Assembly (NCBI GenBank): GCA_045638525.1
Contig: JAZUBQ010000017.1
Location: forward strand, 1 to 64,000
DNA from: SIG452 sp045638525
GTDB lineage: Bacteria > Bacillota > Clostridia > UMGS1840
Length of the DNA stretch: 64,000 nt
Direction of reading: 5' to 3'
In this document: positions 9,271 to 17,951 of the stretch, in pieces
Layout: each line of letters begins with the position of its first letter
Position numbering within the stretch: position 1 is the stretch's first letter
Program-made: the position numbers and the translations under genes
The notes under the pieces: model-generated
Databases searched by the model: none
The model's input: the letters and a program-made list of their open reading frames with translations, nothing else
What the model was told of the DNA's origin: nothing

Positions 9271-9993
9271 TTAAAATTGCGTTTTCGATTCTTGTAAATA
9301 GCGTTCAAAGGTTTCTAAGGTGGAATTTACAATCAGCTCAGAGGGGAAGTCTACCTCCCGAAGCATATCAAACACCAGTTTATAGTTTCCGATACAACCC
9401 GAATAGTGTGCGTCGGAAGACACCGCCACACGGGTGCCGTACTGTTTGCAAAGACTTGCCACCTTGGTGCATAACTCTTTGGAACCGGGACGAATTCCCT
9501 CCAGAGAATGATTATTCAGTTCAATGATTTTATTCAGTTTATTTGCCTGTTTTACCACCGCTTCAAAATCACAGCGATAATTCTGTTGTCCCATATGCCC
9601 GATACAATGCACATAAGGATTTTCCAGAACCCGAAGATAGGTTTCGGTGATGTCTTCCATGGAGCTTTGGGGAAGACAGGGACCGTGAATAGAGGCAATC
9701 ACCCAATCAAGCATTGCTAAAACGGTGTTAGGAAGATCCAGCCCACCTTTGTAGTCAATGATGTTGGCTTCTGCTCCTTTAAAAAAGCGGATGCCGTCAA
9801 TTTCGTCGGGCAAAAATTTTAAGCAGGTAAAATGCACTTCTCCCGGTGCATCGGGAATGGCAGGAGCGTGATTGGTCATACAAAGGCCTCTCATTCCCAC
9901 ATCCCGAGTTGCCTTGATATTTTCCTGCAGGGTGGAATAGGCGTGTTTACTCACAATGGTGTGACTGTGGGTTTCTACTTGAATCTGATACAT
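9271..9993 (-). CDS. PHP-domain phosphatase (YcdX-like)
   Basis: The 240-residue protein belongs to the PHP metal-dependent phosphoesterases. Metal ligands are visible in VETHSHTIVSKHAYST near the start, in MTNHAPAIP near 40, and in the C-terminal SSDAHYSG near 193. The order of motifs fits the YcdX/histidinol-phosphatase-like group, whose physiological substrate is often unclear. It sits in the minus-strand run between rimO and glcK with gaps of 16 and 22 bases. Confidence 0.85.
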   Translation of the reverse strand: MYQIQVETHSHTIVSKHAYSTLQENIKATRDVGMRGLCMTNHAPAIPDAPGEVHFTCLKFLPDEIDGIRFFKGAEANIIDYKGGLDLPNTVLAMLDWVIASIHGPCLPQSSMEDITETYLRVLENPYVHCIGHMGQQNYRCDFEAVVKQANKLNKIIELNNHSLEGIRPGSKELCTKVASLCKQYGTRVAVSSDAHYSGCIGNYKLVFDMLREVDFPSELIVNSTLETFERYLQESKTQF

Positions 9994-10009
9994 AAGTTCC
10001 TCCCGGTTG

Positions 10010-11332
10010 TTATTGTTGGATTGCGGTACCGCTCAGATCGTAGTGGTCGCAACCGGTGATTTCTACCAAAACATATTCTCCGATATCCACGGGAAAATCG
10101 GCTTCAAAATATACGGTACCGTCAATTTCGGGAGAATCCATGTAGGTTCTGCCAAAATAAATATGATTTACGGTGTCAATCCCTTCCACCAAGACGGTGA
10201 AGGTGTGACCGATTTTTTTCTTGTTCTTTTGCAGGGAAATCTGTGAAGACAGTGCCATAATTTCGTTGACACGGCGTGTTTTTTCTGATTTTTTCAGTTT
10301 TCCTGTGATACGGGCGGCGCGAGTGCCCTCCTCGGTGGAATAGGCAAACACGCCCAATCGGTCAAAATACCCTTGCTTTACAAAAGAAACCAACTCCTCG
10401 TGTTCGGAAACGGTTTCGGAAGGAAATCCGCTGATTAAGGAGGTTCGGATGGTGGAATTCGGCATTTTGGTTTTAATTTTGTGAAGTAATTCTAAAATTT
10501 GCGCCTTATTGGTACGGCGATTCATTAAGGATAAAATTCGGTCATTGCAATGCTGAATGGGAATGTCAAAATAAGGCAGAATTTTTTCGGAGCCTGCGAT
10601 TTTGTCCAAAAGCTCGTCGGTGACTGCCTCAGGATAGAGATAATGCAGACGAATCCAACGGATTCCTTCAATCGTTTCCAGTTCCGAAAGCAAGGGAACC
10701 AGTTTCTTTTCCCCATATAAATCCAGTCCGTAGCGGGTGGTATCCTGGGCAATCACAATCACTTCGGTTACGCCCTGCTCTGCCATAGCTTTGGCTTCTG
10801 CCACAACAGATTCCATCGGACGGCTCACATATTTACCGCGGATTTTGGGAATGGCACAATAAGAACAGCCATTGCTGCAACCATCGGCAATTTTTAAAAA
10901 CGCATAATAGAAGGGGGTGGTCAGCACCCTGTCTTTATAGTTTGGCTCTTTTTCCTCTGTTTTACTAAAATATGCACATTTTTCTCCTGCTAACACCTTC
11001 TCGGTAACAGAAGCGATTTTATCCAGATCACGGATGCCTAAAACCGCATCCACTTCGGGAAAGTTTTCCAGAATTTCGTCCTGATACCGTTGTGCCAGAC
11101 AACCGGTAACAATCACTTTCTTCCGGTAAGAAATTGCATTTAAAATTTCACCAATGGCTTCTTCCTTGGCGGCTTCAATAAAACCGCAGGTGTTAATCAC
11201 AATGACATCGCTTTTTTCTTCGGTGTCCACCAGTGAAAATCCGGCGTTTTGCAGATTGGTCATCATAATTTCGCCGTCTACTTTATTTTTAGAGCATCCC
11301 AGCTGAACAAACAGCACGTTAGCTTTCTTCAT
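10010..11332 (-). CDS. rimO: Ribosomal protein S12 methylthiotransferase RimO
   Basis: RimO is a radical-SAM enzyme that methylthiolates an aspartate of ribosomal protein S12. The 440-residue sequence shows the N-terminal MTTase domain (VQLGCSKNKVDGE), the CxxxCxxC radical-SAM triad in CSNGCSYCAIPKIRGKYVSR near 151-158, and a C-terminal TRAM domain (VLVEGIDTVNHIYFGRTYMDSPEIDG). The PKIRGKYVSRP text separates it from MiaB. Its start overlaps the end of recX by 14 bases. Confidence 0.95.
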   Translation of the reverse strand: MKKANVLFVQLGCSKNKVDGEIMMTNLQNAGFSLVDTEEKSDVIVINTCGFIEAAKEEAIGEILNAISYRKKVIVTGCLAQRYQDEILENFPEVDAVLGIRDLDKIASVTEKVLAGEKCAYFSKTEEKEPNYKDRVLTTPFYYAFLKIADGCSNGCSYCAIPKIRGKYVSRPMESVVAEAKAMAEQGVTEVIVIAQDTTRYGLDLYGEKKLVPLLSELETIEGIRWIRLHYLYPEAVTDELLDKIAGSEKILPYFDIPIQHCNDRILSLMNRRTNKAQILELLHKIKTKMPNSTIRTSLISGFPSETVSEHEELVSFVKQGYFDRLGVFAYSTEEGTRAARITGKLKKSEKTRRVNEIMALSSQISLQKNKKKIGHTFTVLVEGIDTVNHIYFGRTYMDSPEIDGTVYFEADFPVDIGEYVLVEITGCDHYDLSGTAIQQ

Positions 11333-11939
11333 AATAAAACTCCTCTGAAATCTCGCTCTCCCGGAGAAACTGCTGTAACAGAGCCCGGATATCTCCGTAG
11401 CGGAATCCTTTTCTCATCAGCTGCCCGATGATTTTTTTGGGTTCTTGTCCCTTTTGCACCAGTTTTTCCACAAGTTCTTGCAACACTTTCTGTTCTGCTT
11501 CACTGTCATAATCTTCATACGAAAGAGAAATCCCCTTTCTTAAAAGATCCTGACGGATTTTATAATATCCCTGCTTGTGATACACCTGACGGCTTCTCAC
11601 AAAATCTTTTGAAAATTCTTCATCTGAAATCAACTTTTGCTCCGTCAAACGGGTCAGAATTTCCCCAATGATATCCGAAGGAACCTCTCTGGCTGACAGT
11701 TTGTCTTTTAATTCTTTGGAAGAATATCCCCGTCGGGACAATAGGTCCAGACAATAGCCATACTGCTCGGGAAGCATACATTCCCTTTGAAAGGATTCTG
11801 CATCATCCACCGTCAGTTCGGCAGGTTCCCCCAATTTCCGATAGGTATAGCGGGAAATGGAAAACAGATAGTCTTCTCCCGAAAACACAGAATATCGGTT
11901 TTTGTTTTTCACTTGGGGACGAATGGTCAGTTTCATCAT
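11319..11939 (-). CDS. recX: Regulatory protein RecX
   Basis: RecX binds RecA filaments and limits recombinase activity. The 206-residue protein has the three-helix repeats typical of the family (CLDLLSRRGYSSKELKDKL, then FSKDFVRSRQVYHKQGYYKIRQDLLRKG, then IGQLMRKGFRYGDIRALL). Two adjacent ATG codons (11939 and 11936) could start it. Neither has a clear ribosome site, because the upstream bases are occupied by a strong hairpin at 11954-11989. Confidence 0.9.
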   Translation of the reverse strand: MMKLTIRPQVKNKNRYSVFSGEDYLFSISRYTYRKLGEPAELTVDDAESFQRECMLPEQYGYCLDLLSRRGYSSKELKDKLSAREVPSDIIGEILTRLTEQKLISDEEFSKDFVRSRQVYHKQGYYKIRQDLLRKGISLSYEDYDSEAEQKVLQELVEKLVQKGQEPKKIIGQLMRKGFRYGDIRALLQQFLRESEISEEFYYEES

Positions 11940-11953
11940 AATAAACGAAAATC

Positions 11954-11989
11954 GGAAAGCAGAGTTTTCTCGTCAAAAACTCCGCTTCC
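11954..11989 (-). terminator. Strong hairpin between LCP gene and recX
   Basis: On the minus strand GGAAGCGGAGTTTT pairs with AAAACTCTGCTTTCC with one mismatch. A T-rich tract (GATTTTCGTTTATT) follows. It can be a terminator of the upstream gene or an attenuator in front of recX, since the recX ATG follows within about 20 bases. Confidence 0.55.
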
Positions 11990-12009
11990 CTGTTCTTTTG
12001 TCTCCTATT

Positions 12010-12879
12010 TTACTCTTCTGCGTCTTTCCCAAAATATTGGGTCAGAATCTCATCGGCTTCCCACTGATCTATCACCACATAGGGGTCGGCAATGGAAACC
12101 GGAAGTTCAAAGGTCTGAACCAAAGGTTCGTCCATTTTGGTAATGGTATTCACATAGCTCAAAAGCTCCGAAACACTCATACTGGATTTGATATTTTCTG
12201 AAATTGTTCCGTATATTGCAGGAATTTTCGCAATATATTTTGCACGGAGTTTTTGTTCAAACACAGCGTGGAAAAAGTCCTGCTGAACCTGATTTCTCTG
12301 CAGATCGCCCATAGGATAACGTCTGAAACGCAGCACCTTAACCGCATCTTCCCCGTTTAAAAGCTGATCTCCTTTGGAAATATGAATGTATAAATCCTGT
12401 GTAGGGTCTTCATAGTTCATATCACACGGCACATCAAACTGAACACCGCCCAATTCATCAATCACAGTTTCCACAGCAGCAAAGTTCACGGTCAGATAAT
12501 CGTGAATTGCGATGCCGGTCAGGTCTTTTACCGTCTGCACCGCTAAGCTTTCCTGCCCGATTTGAAGAGCTGCATTGATTTTCTGGGTTTTTCCGTTAAT
12601 TTTAACTTTGGTGTCACGAGGGATGGACATCAGCGTTACGGTGTCATTGATGGGATCCACCGAAAGAACCATGATAACATCCGAGCGAAGACCGCCCTTA
12701 TCGGTTCCGAAAACAAGCAGATTTCTCTGTTCGTTGGCAGAAGCCTGGTCAATTTCGTCAATATCTTTGCCGCCGCCAATGTTGCGTGTCCAGAACATGG
12801 TGCATCCAACCAGAACAAACAACACCATATAGGCAACGATGGACCATAACAAAACTTTTTTGAATAATTTTTTATTCAT
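12010..12879 (-). CDS. LytR-CpsA-Psr (LCP) family protein
   Basis: LCP proteins are membrane-anchored phosphotransferases that attach polymers such as teichoic acids or capsule to peptidoglycan. The 289-residue protein has one N-terminal membrane segment (LLWSIVAYMVLFVLVGCTMFW). The LCP domain follows, with DVIMVLSVDPINDTVTLMSIPRDTKV, INAALQIG, VNFAAVETVIDELGGV and the arginine motif LRFRRYPMGDLQRNQVQQ. I chose the ATG at 12879, with GAGG eight bases upstream. It follows iorB by 21 bases, so it may be co-transcribed with the ior genes although the functions are unrelated. Confidence 0.92.
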   Translation of the reverse strand: MNKKLFKKVLLWSIVAYMVLFVLVGCTMFWTRNIGGGKDIDEIDQASANEQRNLLVFGTDKGGLRSDVIMVLSVDPINDTVTLMSIPRDTKVKINGKTQKINAALQIGQESLAVQTVKDLTGIAIHDYLTVNFAAVETVIDELGGVQFDVPCDMNYEDPTQDLYIHISKGDQLLNGEDAVKVLRFRRYPMGDLQRNQVQQDFFHAVFEQKLRAKYIAKIPAIYGTISENIKSSMSVSELLSYVNTITKMDEPLVQTFELPVSIADPYVVIDQWEADEILTQYFGKDAEE

Positions 12880-12900
12880 GGCTTTTCCTCGATTCAATTT

Positions 12901-13473
12901 CTACTGTTCGTAGCCCTGTAAGAATGCCTTTTCGTTTGCTTCACGGAATTTTTCGGGAACGGTGGCTAATACTGCATCCACCCAATCCTGTTTGTCAAAT
13001 TCCAGATATTTTGCCAACACGCCCAGTAACACCACGTTGGTTACTTTGGAATTTAAGATGGATTCCGCAATTTCCAGAGCATTCACAGAAACCAGATCAA
13101 CGTCTTCTTTTTTGAGCGTTTCTAAAATATCGGAAGGATATTCTGCCGCACCGATGATGACGGGCATCGGCATAATCTGCTGCACATTGGTGATCAGTTT
13201 TCCGCCTTTTTTCAGGTAAGGCAACCAACGCAGAGCTTCTAATTCCTCAAAGGAAATGATAATATCCGCTTCTCCCTGACAAATCACGGGAGAGTGAACT
13301 TTGTCACCGTATTTTACATAAGTTACCACGCTACCGCCACGCTGGCTCATTCCGTGTACTTCCGAAACTTTTACGTCATATCCGTTCTGGATCGCTAAGT
13401 TTCCTAAAATTCTGCTGGCAAGTAAGGTTCCCTGACCGCCAACGCCTACAATCATAATGGATTTTGTGTTCAT
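12901..13473 (-). CDS. iorB: Indolepyruvate ferredoxin oxidoreductase beta subunit
   Basis: This is the gamma/beta-type small subunit of the aryl-pyruvate oxidoreductase. The 190-residue sequence starts MNTKSIMIVGVGGQGTLLASRILG, with the glycine-rich loop of the POR gamma domain, and contains VSEVHGMSQRGGSVVTYVKYG. It acts with IorA, 17 bases upstream, to convert aryl-pyruvate plus CoA to aryl-acetyl-CoA and CO2 with ferredoxin, or in reverse. The pair lies behind the acyl-CoA ligase and the T-box. Confidence 0.94.
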   Translation of the reverse strand: MNTKSIMIVGVGGQGTLLASRILGNLAIQNGYDVKVSEVHGMSQRGGSVVTYVKYGDKVHSPVICQGEADIIISFEELEALRWLPYLKKGGKLITNVQQIMPMPVIIGAAEYPSDILETLKKEDVDLVSVNALEIAESILNSKVTNVVLLGVLAKYLEFDKQDWVDAVLATVPEKFREANEKAFLQGYEQ

Positions 13474-13490
13474 TACTTTCTCCCCCTTCC

Positions 13491-15224
13491 TTACAGAGTG
13501 ATGGCATCAAACTTACAGATGTTTTTACACAATCCGCAGTTGGTACACAAGGTTTTGTTGATTTCGGGTTTTCCGTCCACAATGGAAATGGCAGGACATC
13601 CGATTTTCATACACATCTTACAGTTTTTGCATTTATCTTTCTGAATGTTTACGTCAAAATCATATTTCACGCCTTTTAACAGAACGCAGGGACGACGTGC
13701 AATAATTAAGGAAGGTTCTTCCACAGCGGTTTCTTCTTTGATTACCGCTTCACATTCTTCCACATTGAAGGGGTCAACCACCTTGATTCTGGTGTAGCCA
13801 ACTGCTTCTGCAAATTTTTCCAAGTTGACAGAAACGGTGGGTTCGCCTTTTAAGGTTTTACCGGTGGTGGGATTTTGCTGATGACCGGTCATACCTGTGA
13901 TGGAGTTATCTAAGATAATTACGGTGGAAGTACCTTTATTGTATGCGGTGGAGGCAAGACCTGTCATACCCGAATGGATGAAGGTGGAATCGCCGATTAC
14001 CGCTACGGTTTTTTTGGAAAGTTCGGGGTTTGCTTTGGAAATCCCGTGTGCCGCACTGATGGATGCACCCATACAGATGGTGGTATCCATTGCGGAAAGG
14101 GGTGCTGCCGCACCTAAGGTATAGCATCCGATATCCCCGGAAACGGTGAGTTTTAATTTGGATAACACATAGAAGATACCTCTGTGGGGACAACCGGGAC
14201 ACATTACGGGAGGTCTCATCGGCGGATTATAGTCGGGATAGGTTACTTCGTCTTTGTTGCCGGAAATTGCTTCACGCACCGACACATTGGAAAATTCGCC
14301 GAATTTGGAGAAGGTATCTTTTCCGTGAACTTCGATACCCATTGCTTTGATGTGATTTTCAATATAGGGATCCAGTTCTTCTAAAACGTAGAGTTTTTCA
14401 ACCTTGCTTGCAAAATCTTTGATGAGTTTTTCAGGCAACGGCCAGAGCATTCCCAGTTTCAGATAAGAAGCTTCGGGGAAGGATTCTTTTGCATACTGAT
14501 AGGGAGCACCTGCGGTAATGATACCGATTTTGGTATCGTTTAATTCCACACGGTTAATGCCGGAGTTTTCGGCATATTCCACCAGTTTGTCTTTTCTGTC
14601 TTCGATCACCAGACGGCGTTTTTTTGCCATACCGGGCATCATAACATATTTCATAACATCTTTCCGGTATTCTTTTAAGGGAACATCCACTCTGTCACAT
14701 TCGGTCACAATAGACTGAGAATGTGCAATACGGGTGGTGAGTCTTAACAACACGGGGGTATCAAAATTTTCAGAAATTTCGTATGCCAGTTTGGCATATT
14801 CTTTACATTCTGCACTGTCAGCAGGTTCCAACATCGTCACCTTTGCCGCATTGGCATAGTTACGGGAATCCTGCTCATTCTGAGAGGAATGCATCCCCGG
14901 GTCATCTGCAACGCCAATCACAAGACCTGCGTTAATTCCGGAATAAGACACAGTAAATAAGGGGTCTGCCGCCACGTTTAAGCCTACATGCTTCATGGCA
15001 CAGAAAGAACGTGCACCTGCAATCGCTGCACCGATGGCAACTTCCATTGCCACCTTTTCATTTGCCGCCCATTCTGCATCCACTTCGGGATATTTGGCAA
15101 CAAATTCAGTAATTTCGGTAGAAGGAGTTCCCGGATAGCTGGATACCACGCTTACTCCTGCTTCATATAAACCTCTGGCAACGGCTTCGTTACCAATCAT
15201 CAGCTTTTTTAACTCTTTTGACAT
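13491..15224 (-). CDS. iorA: Indolepyruvate ferredoxin oxidoreductase alpha subunit
   Basis: IorA is the catalytic TPP subunit of the oxygen-sensitive oxidoreductase for aromatic 2-oxo acids. The 577-residue protein has the N-terminal pyrimidine-binding domain (GNEAVARGLYEAGVSVVSSYPGTPSTEI) and the MKHVGLNVAADPLFT segment. Its TPP domain has CPGCPHRGIFYVL, GDIGCYTLG and GDSTFIHSGMTGL. A C-terminal ferredoxin module carries two cysteine sets (CKNCKMCMKIGCP and CTNCGLCKNICK), enough for two 4Fe-4S clusters. Thirteen bases separate it from the ligase gene, indicating one transcript. The family does not tell the direction of the reaction; the T-box suggests it is used when tyrosine is short. Confidence 0.95.
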   Translation of the reverse strand: MSKELKKLMIGNEAVARGLYEAGVSVVSSYPGTPSTEITEFVAKYPEVDAEWAANEKVAMEVAIGAAIAGARSFCAMKHVGLNVAADPLFTVSYSGINAGLVIGVADDPGMHSSQNEQDSRNYANAAKVTMLEPADSAECKEYAKLAYEISENFDTPVLLRLTTRIAHSQSIVTECDRVDVPLKEYRKDVMKYVMMPGMAKKRRLVIEDRKDKLVEYAENSGINRVELNDTKIGIITAGAPYQYAKESFPEASYLKLGMLWPLPEKLIKDFASKVEKLYVLEELDPYIENHIKAMGIEVHGKDTFSKFGEFSNVSVREAISGNKDEVTYPDYNPPMRPPVMCPGCPHRGIFYVLSKLKLTVSGDIGCYTLGAAAPLSAMDTTICMGASISAAHGISKANPELSKKTVAVIGDSTFIHSGMTGLASTAYNKGTSTVIILDNSITGMTGHQQNPTTGKTLKGEPTVSVNLEKFAEAVGYTRIKVVDPFNVEECEAVIKEETAVEEPSLIIARRPCVLLKGVKYDFDVNIQKDKCKNCKMCMKIGCPAISIVDGKPEINKTLCTNCGLCKNICKFDAITL

Positions 15225-15236
15225 TATAAATGCCTC

Positions 15237-16871
15237 CTATATTTCGTTCTGCGCTGCAACTAAGCTTTCACCGCAGTAGATTTCTCTGAGTTTGGGTTTT
15301 TCAATTTTGCCGGTGGGATTTCTGGGAACATCGGCAAAAATAATTTTACGGGGACGTTTGTATTTGGGCATTGCTTTACAGAAGTTGTCCATTTCTTCTT
15401 CGGTGCAGGTTTCGCCTTCTTTCAACTCGATGATGGCTGCTGCCATTTCGCCCAAACGGGGATCGGGTAAACCGATAACCGCTACGTCTTTTACTTTGTT
15501 GTTGGTGCGGATGAAGTCTTCAATCTGCACCGGATATAAGTTTTCACCACCGGAAATGATAACGTCTTTTTTACGGTCAACCAAGAAGATAAATCCGTCT
15601 TCGTCTTCCTGTGCCATATCACCGGTAAAGAGCCAACCGTCTTTTAACACATCGTTGGTGGCTTTTTCATCGTTATAGTAACAAGTCATTACGCCGGGCC
15701 CTTTTACCACAAGTTCACCAACTTCGCCACGTTCCACGGTGTTACCGCGTTCGTCCACGATTTTCACTTCCCAACCGTAGCCTGCTTTCCCGATAGCACC
15801 CACTTTGTGAATGTTTTCCACACCCAGGTGCACACAACCGGGACCGATGGATTCCGACAGACCGTAGTTGGTGTCATACTGATGGTTGGGGAAAACAGAT
15901 TTCCAGCGTTTAATTAAGCTGGGGGGAACCGGCTGTGCACCGATATGCATCAGTCGCCATTTGGATAAGTCCATACGGTCAATCTTGATGGTGCCTGCAT
16001 CAATGGCATCTAAAATATCCTGCGCCCACGGCACCAACAACCACACAATGGAGCATTTTTCGTTCGCCGCAGTTTCCACAATCCATTCGGGTTTTACTCC
16101 TTTTAACAAAACTGCTTTTGCTCCCACCACCAGGCAACCGAACCAATGCATTTTGGCACCGGTATGATACAGCGGCGGAATACAAAGGAATACATCGTCT
16201 TTGGTCTGAGAATGATGATTCTGCTCGGTTAAACAAGCATGAACTAAACTTTCGTGATTATGTAAAATTGCTTTGGGGAATCCGGTGGTACCGGAAGAAA
16301 AATAAATTGCCGCATCATCCTCGGGAGTGAGCGCAATTTCGGGAGTTTTGGATGTGCAATAGGTCACCAGTTTGTCATAGCTTTCTGCAAAGGAAGGACA
16401 GTCTTTCCCCACATAGAATAACTGTTTGACACCGGGAATCACATCACAGATTTCTTCCACACGGCCGATAAATTCGGGGCCGAACACCAAAACATCTGCT
16501 TCTGCCAATTCCAGACAATATTTAATTTCGTCCGAAGTGTAACGATAGTTTAGGGGAACTGCCAAAGCTCCTGTTTTTAACGCACCGAAATACACGGGAA
16601 GCCATTCCAGACAGTTCATCAGCAAAATGGCAATCTTATCGCCTTTTTTGACGCCACGGGAAAGCAGAAGGTTCGCAAAACGGTTTGCTTTTTTGTTAAA
16701 TTCTTTCCAAGTGATTTCGCAACGTCCGCTTTCTTCGGAGTTTGGGGGAATCAGATTATATTCTTTCCATGTTGTTCTTGCCTGAGAGATAATGTTCGGC
16801 ACAATTTCAACCAGTGCCACATCATCGGGGAATTTTTGTTCATTTTGTTCTAAAAATTCTGTAATTACCAT
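15237..16871 (-). CDS. AMP-forming acyl/aryl-CoA ligase
   Basis: This is a 544-residue member of the ANL superfamily that activates a carboxylic acid with ATP and CoA. Motifs are YFSSGTTGFPKAILHNH (P-loop-like A3, near 190), NYGLSESIGPGC (A5), GWLFTGDMAQEDEDGFIFLVDRKKDVIISGGENLYP (A7-A8), and the C-terminal lysine in NPTGKIEKPKLRE. Its position as the first gene of a T-box-iorAB transcript makes an aryl acid (phenylacetate, 4-hydroxyphenylacetate or indoleacetate) the most likely substrate. That is inference; the sequence alone would also allow other acids. GGAGG lies ten bases upstream of the ATG. Confidence 0.88.
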   Translation of the reverse strand: MVITEFLEQNEQKFPDDVALVEIVPNIISQARTTWKEYNLIPPNSEESGRCEITWKEFNKKANRFANLLLSRGVKKGDKIAILLMNCLEWLPVYFGALKTGALAVPLNYRYTSDEIKYCLELAEADVLVFGPEFIGRVEEICDVIPGVKQLFYVGKDCPSFAESYDKLVTYCTSKTPEIALTPEDDAAIYFSSGTTGFPKAILHNHESLVHACLTEQNHHSQTKDDVFLCIPPLYHTGAKMHWFGCLVVGAKAVLLKGVKPEWIVETAANEKCSIVWLLVPWAQDILDAIDAGTIKIDRMDLSKWRLMHIGAQPVPPSLIKRWKSVFPNHQYDTNYGLSESIGPGCVHLGVENIHKVGAIGKAGYGWEVKIVDERGNTVERGEVGELVVKGPGVMTCYYNDEKATNDVLKDGWLFTGDMAQEDEDGFIFLVDRKKDVIISGGENLYPVQIEDFIRTNNKVKDVAVIGLPDPRLGEMAAAIIELKEGETCTEEEMDNFCKAMPKYKRPRKIIFADVPRNPTGKIEKPKLREIYCGESLVAAQNEI

Positions 16872-16910
16872 AGGGGAATTACCTCCAATTAAATTGTTTC
16901 TGTCAGAAGG

Positions 16911-16949
16911 TATAAAAAACGCCCTCTGAACGAATTAGTTTCAGAGGGC
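16911..16949 (-). terminator. T-box regulated terminator
   Basis: A nine-base-pair stem (GCCCTCTGA with TCAGAGGGC; an adjoining A-T pair can extend it) is followed on the minus strand by GTTTTTTATA. It lies right after the T-box antiterminator sequence and before the ligase gene, as expected for the alternative structure of a T-box leader. Confidence 0.88.
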
Positions 16950-17190
16950 GAGAAGTCACGTTCCCGCGGTACCACCTCAGTTTACCGACGTTATAAAATA
17001 TCGGCCTCAACGGGTACAAAAAATACCCTTGTGCTGTGACGGGCACACCCGTAGCAATCTACTGAGATACTAAGAAAATCCGTTCGGTGCTCTGCTCCGG
17101 AAATGTATTCACGCTTTCTTCCGCTTCCGTCTCGCACCAACCGACAGCTCTCTCCAAGTTTCTATAAAGCGCTACTTGTTCTCCATCATC
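16911..17190 (-). ncRNA. T-box riboswitch, specifier reads as TAC (Tyr)
   Basis: The minus-strand leader shows the expected order. Stem I opens with GATGATGGAGAACAAGTAGC and continues with AGAGAGCTGTCGGTTGGTGC. The specifier region is GTGAATACATTTCCGGAGC. The T-box TGAGGTGGTACCGCGGGA is at 16962-16979, followed by the terminator. In T-boxes the specifier codon normally follows GAA and precedes a CNGGAGC-like stretch, giving TAC, a tyrosine codon. Uncharged tRNA-Tyr would stabilise the antiterminator and turn on the ligase-iorA-iorB transcript. The T-box is certain; the specifier was read by eye and could be one register off. Confidence 0.9.
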
Positions 17191-17192
17191 GC

Positions 17193-17198
17193 ATTATA
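17193..17198 (-). promoter_or_regulatory. -10 box of the T-box transcript
   Basis: A perfect TATAAT on the minus strand lies directly upstream of the T-box stem I. The -35 is unclear: TTGTGG is at a short 14-base spacing, and a TTGACA further upstream is too far. Confidence 0.6.
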
Positions 17199-17336
17199 TC
17201 GGTTTCAGTTTACCACAATCTTCCCCCTATGTCAATAGAAATTCAGTATTTTTGTTGAAAAAAAACGAATTTTAAAAATCACTTTTTTTTAAGGGTGGAA
17301 TTTTCATAAAATTTCTGATTTTTATTGGTTTTCCTC

Positions 17337-17365
17337 TTTACTTTGGCAGAAAAATATGATAGAAT
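17337..17365 (+). promoter_or_regulatory. Promoter of carD-ispDF operon
   Basis: TTTACT (17337-17342) and TAGAAT (17360-17365) are spaced 17 bases apart, about 57 bases upstream of the carD start codon. Confidence 0.65.
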
Positions 17366-17422
17366 GAGCCTGATATATATTCTGTTTTGTTAGGAAATAA
17401 AAACGACAGGAGTGAGAAGAGC

Positions 17423-17932
17423 TTGTACCAAGTGGGCGATAAAATTGTATATCCGATGCACGGCGCAGGAGTGATTGAAGCCATCGAAGAGAAAGAAATT
17501 TTAGGAAGCATCAGTTCCTACTATATCCTGCGGGTTCCCACGGGAAACATCTCTCTTATGGTACCTGTAAAAAATGCGGAAGAAATCGGCGTTCGGGACG
17601 TGGTTGCTCCCGAAGTGATTGACCGTCTGTTTGAACACATTCTTTGTGCAGATGTCAATATGCACGAAAACTGGAACAAAAGATATCGGGAAAATATGGC
17701 AAAAATCAAATCCGGTGACTTGTTTGAAATTGGTCCCATTTATCACTATCTGTTGCAGAAGGAACAGGAAAAGGGACTTTCTTCGGGCGAAAAGAAAATG
17801 TTTGGCTCGGCGCATCAGATTTTGGTTTCTGAAATGATTTTATCCAAAAATATTTCCCAAAAAGAAGCTGAGGATATGATCATTGCCCGGCTTTGTCAAT
17901 CAAAAAATCTGCAGGAAACTCCTGTATCATAA
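17423..17932 (+). CDS. CarD family transcription regulator
   Basis: CarD-type proteins bind the RNA polymerase beta subunit and modulate open-complex formation. The 169-residue product begins YQVGDKIVYPMHGAGVIEAIEEKEILG, the Tudor-like CarD_TRCF domain, and has a helical C-terminal DNA-binding half with LLQKEQEKGLSSGEKKMFGSAHQILVSEM. I start at the TTG at 17423 because AGGAGTGAG ends six bases before it and family members begin at this point; a frame extends 36 bases further upstream. It precedes ispD by 19 bases, the usual clostridial order. Confidence 0.88.
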   Translation: MYQVGDKIVYPMHGAGVIEAIEEKEILGSISSYYILRVPTGNISLMVPVKNAEEIGVRDVVAPEVIDRLFEHILCADVNMHENWNKRYRENMAKIKSGDLFEIGPIYHYLLQKEQEKGLSSGEKKMFGSAHQILVSEMILSKNISQKEAEDMIIARLCQSKNLQETPVS

Positions 17933-17951
17933 AATATGAGGTGTTTTTTCT

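Noticed and set aside
16921..16980. Plain terminator of an upstream plus-strand gene
   Set aside because: The adjacent TGGTACCGCGG motif and stem I show it is the terminator of a minus-strand T-box leader.
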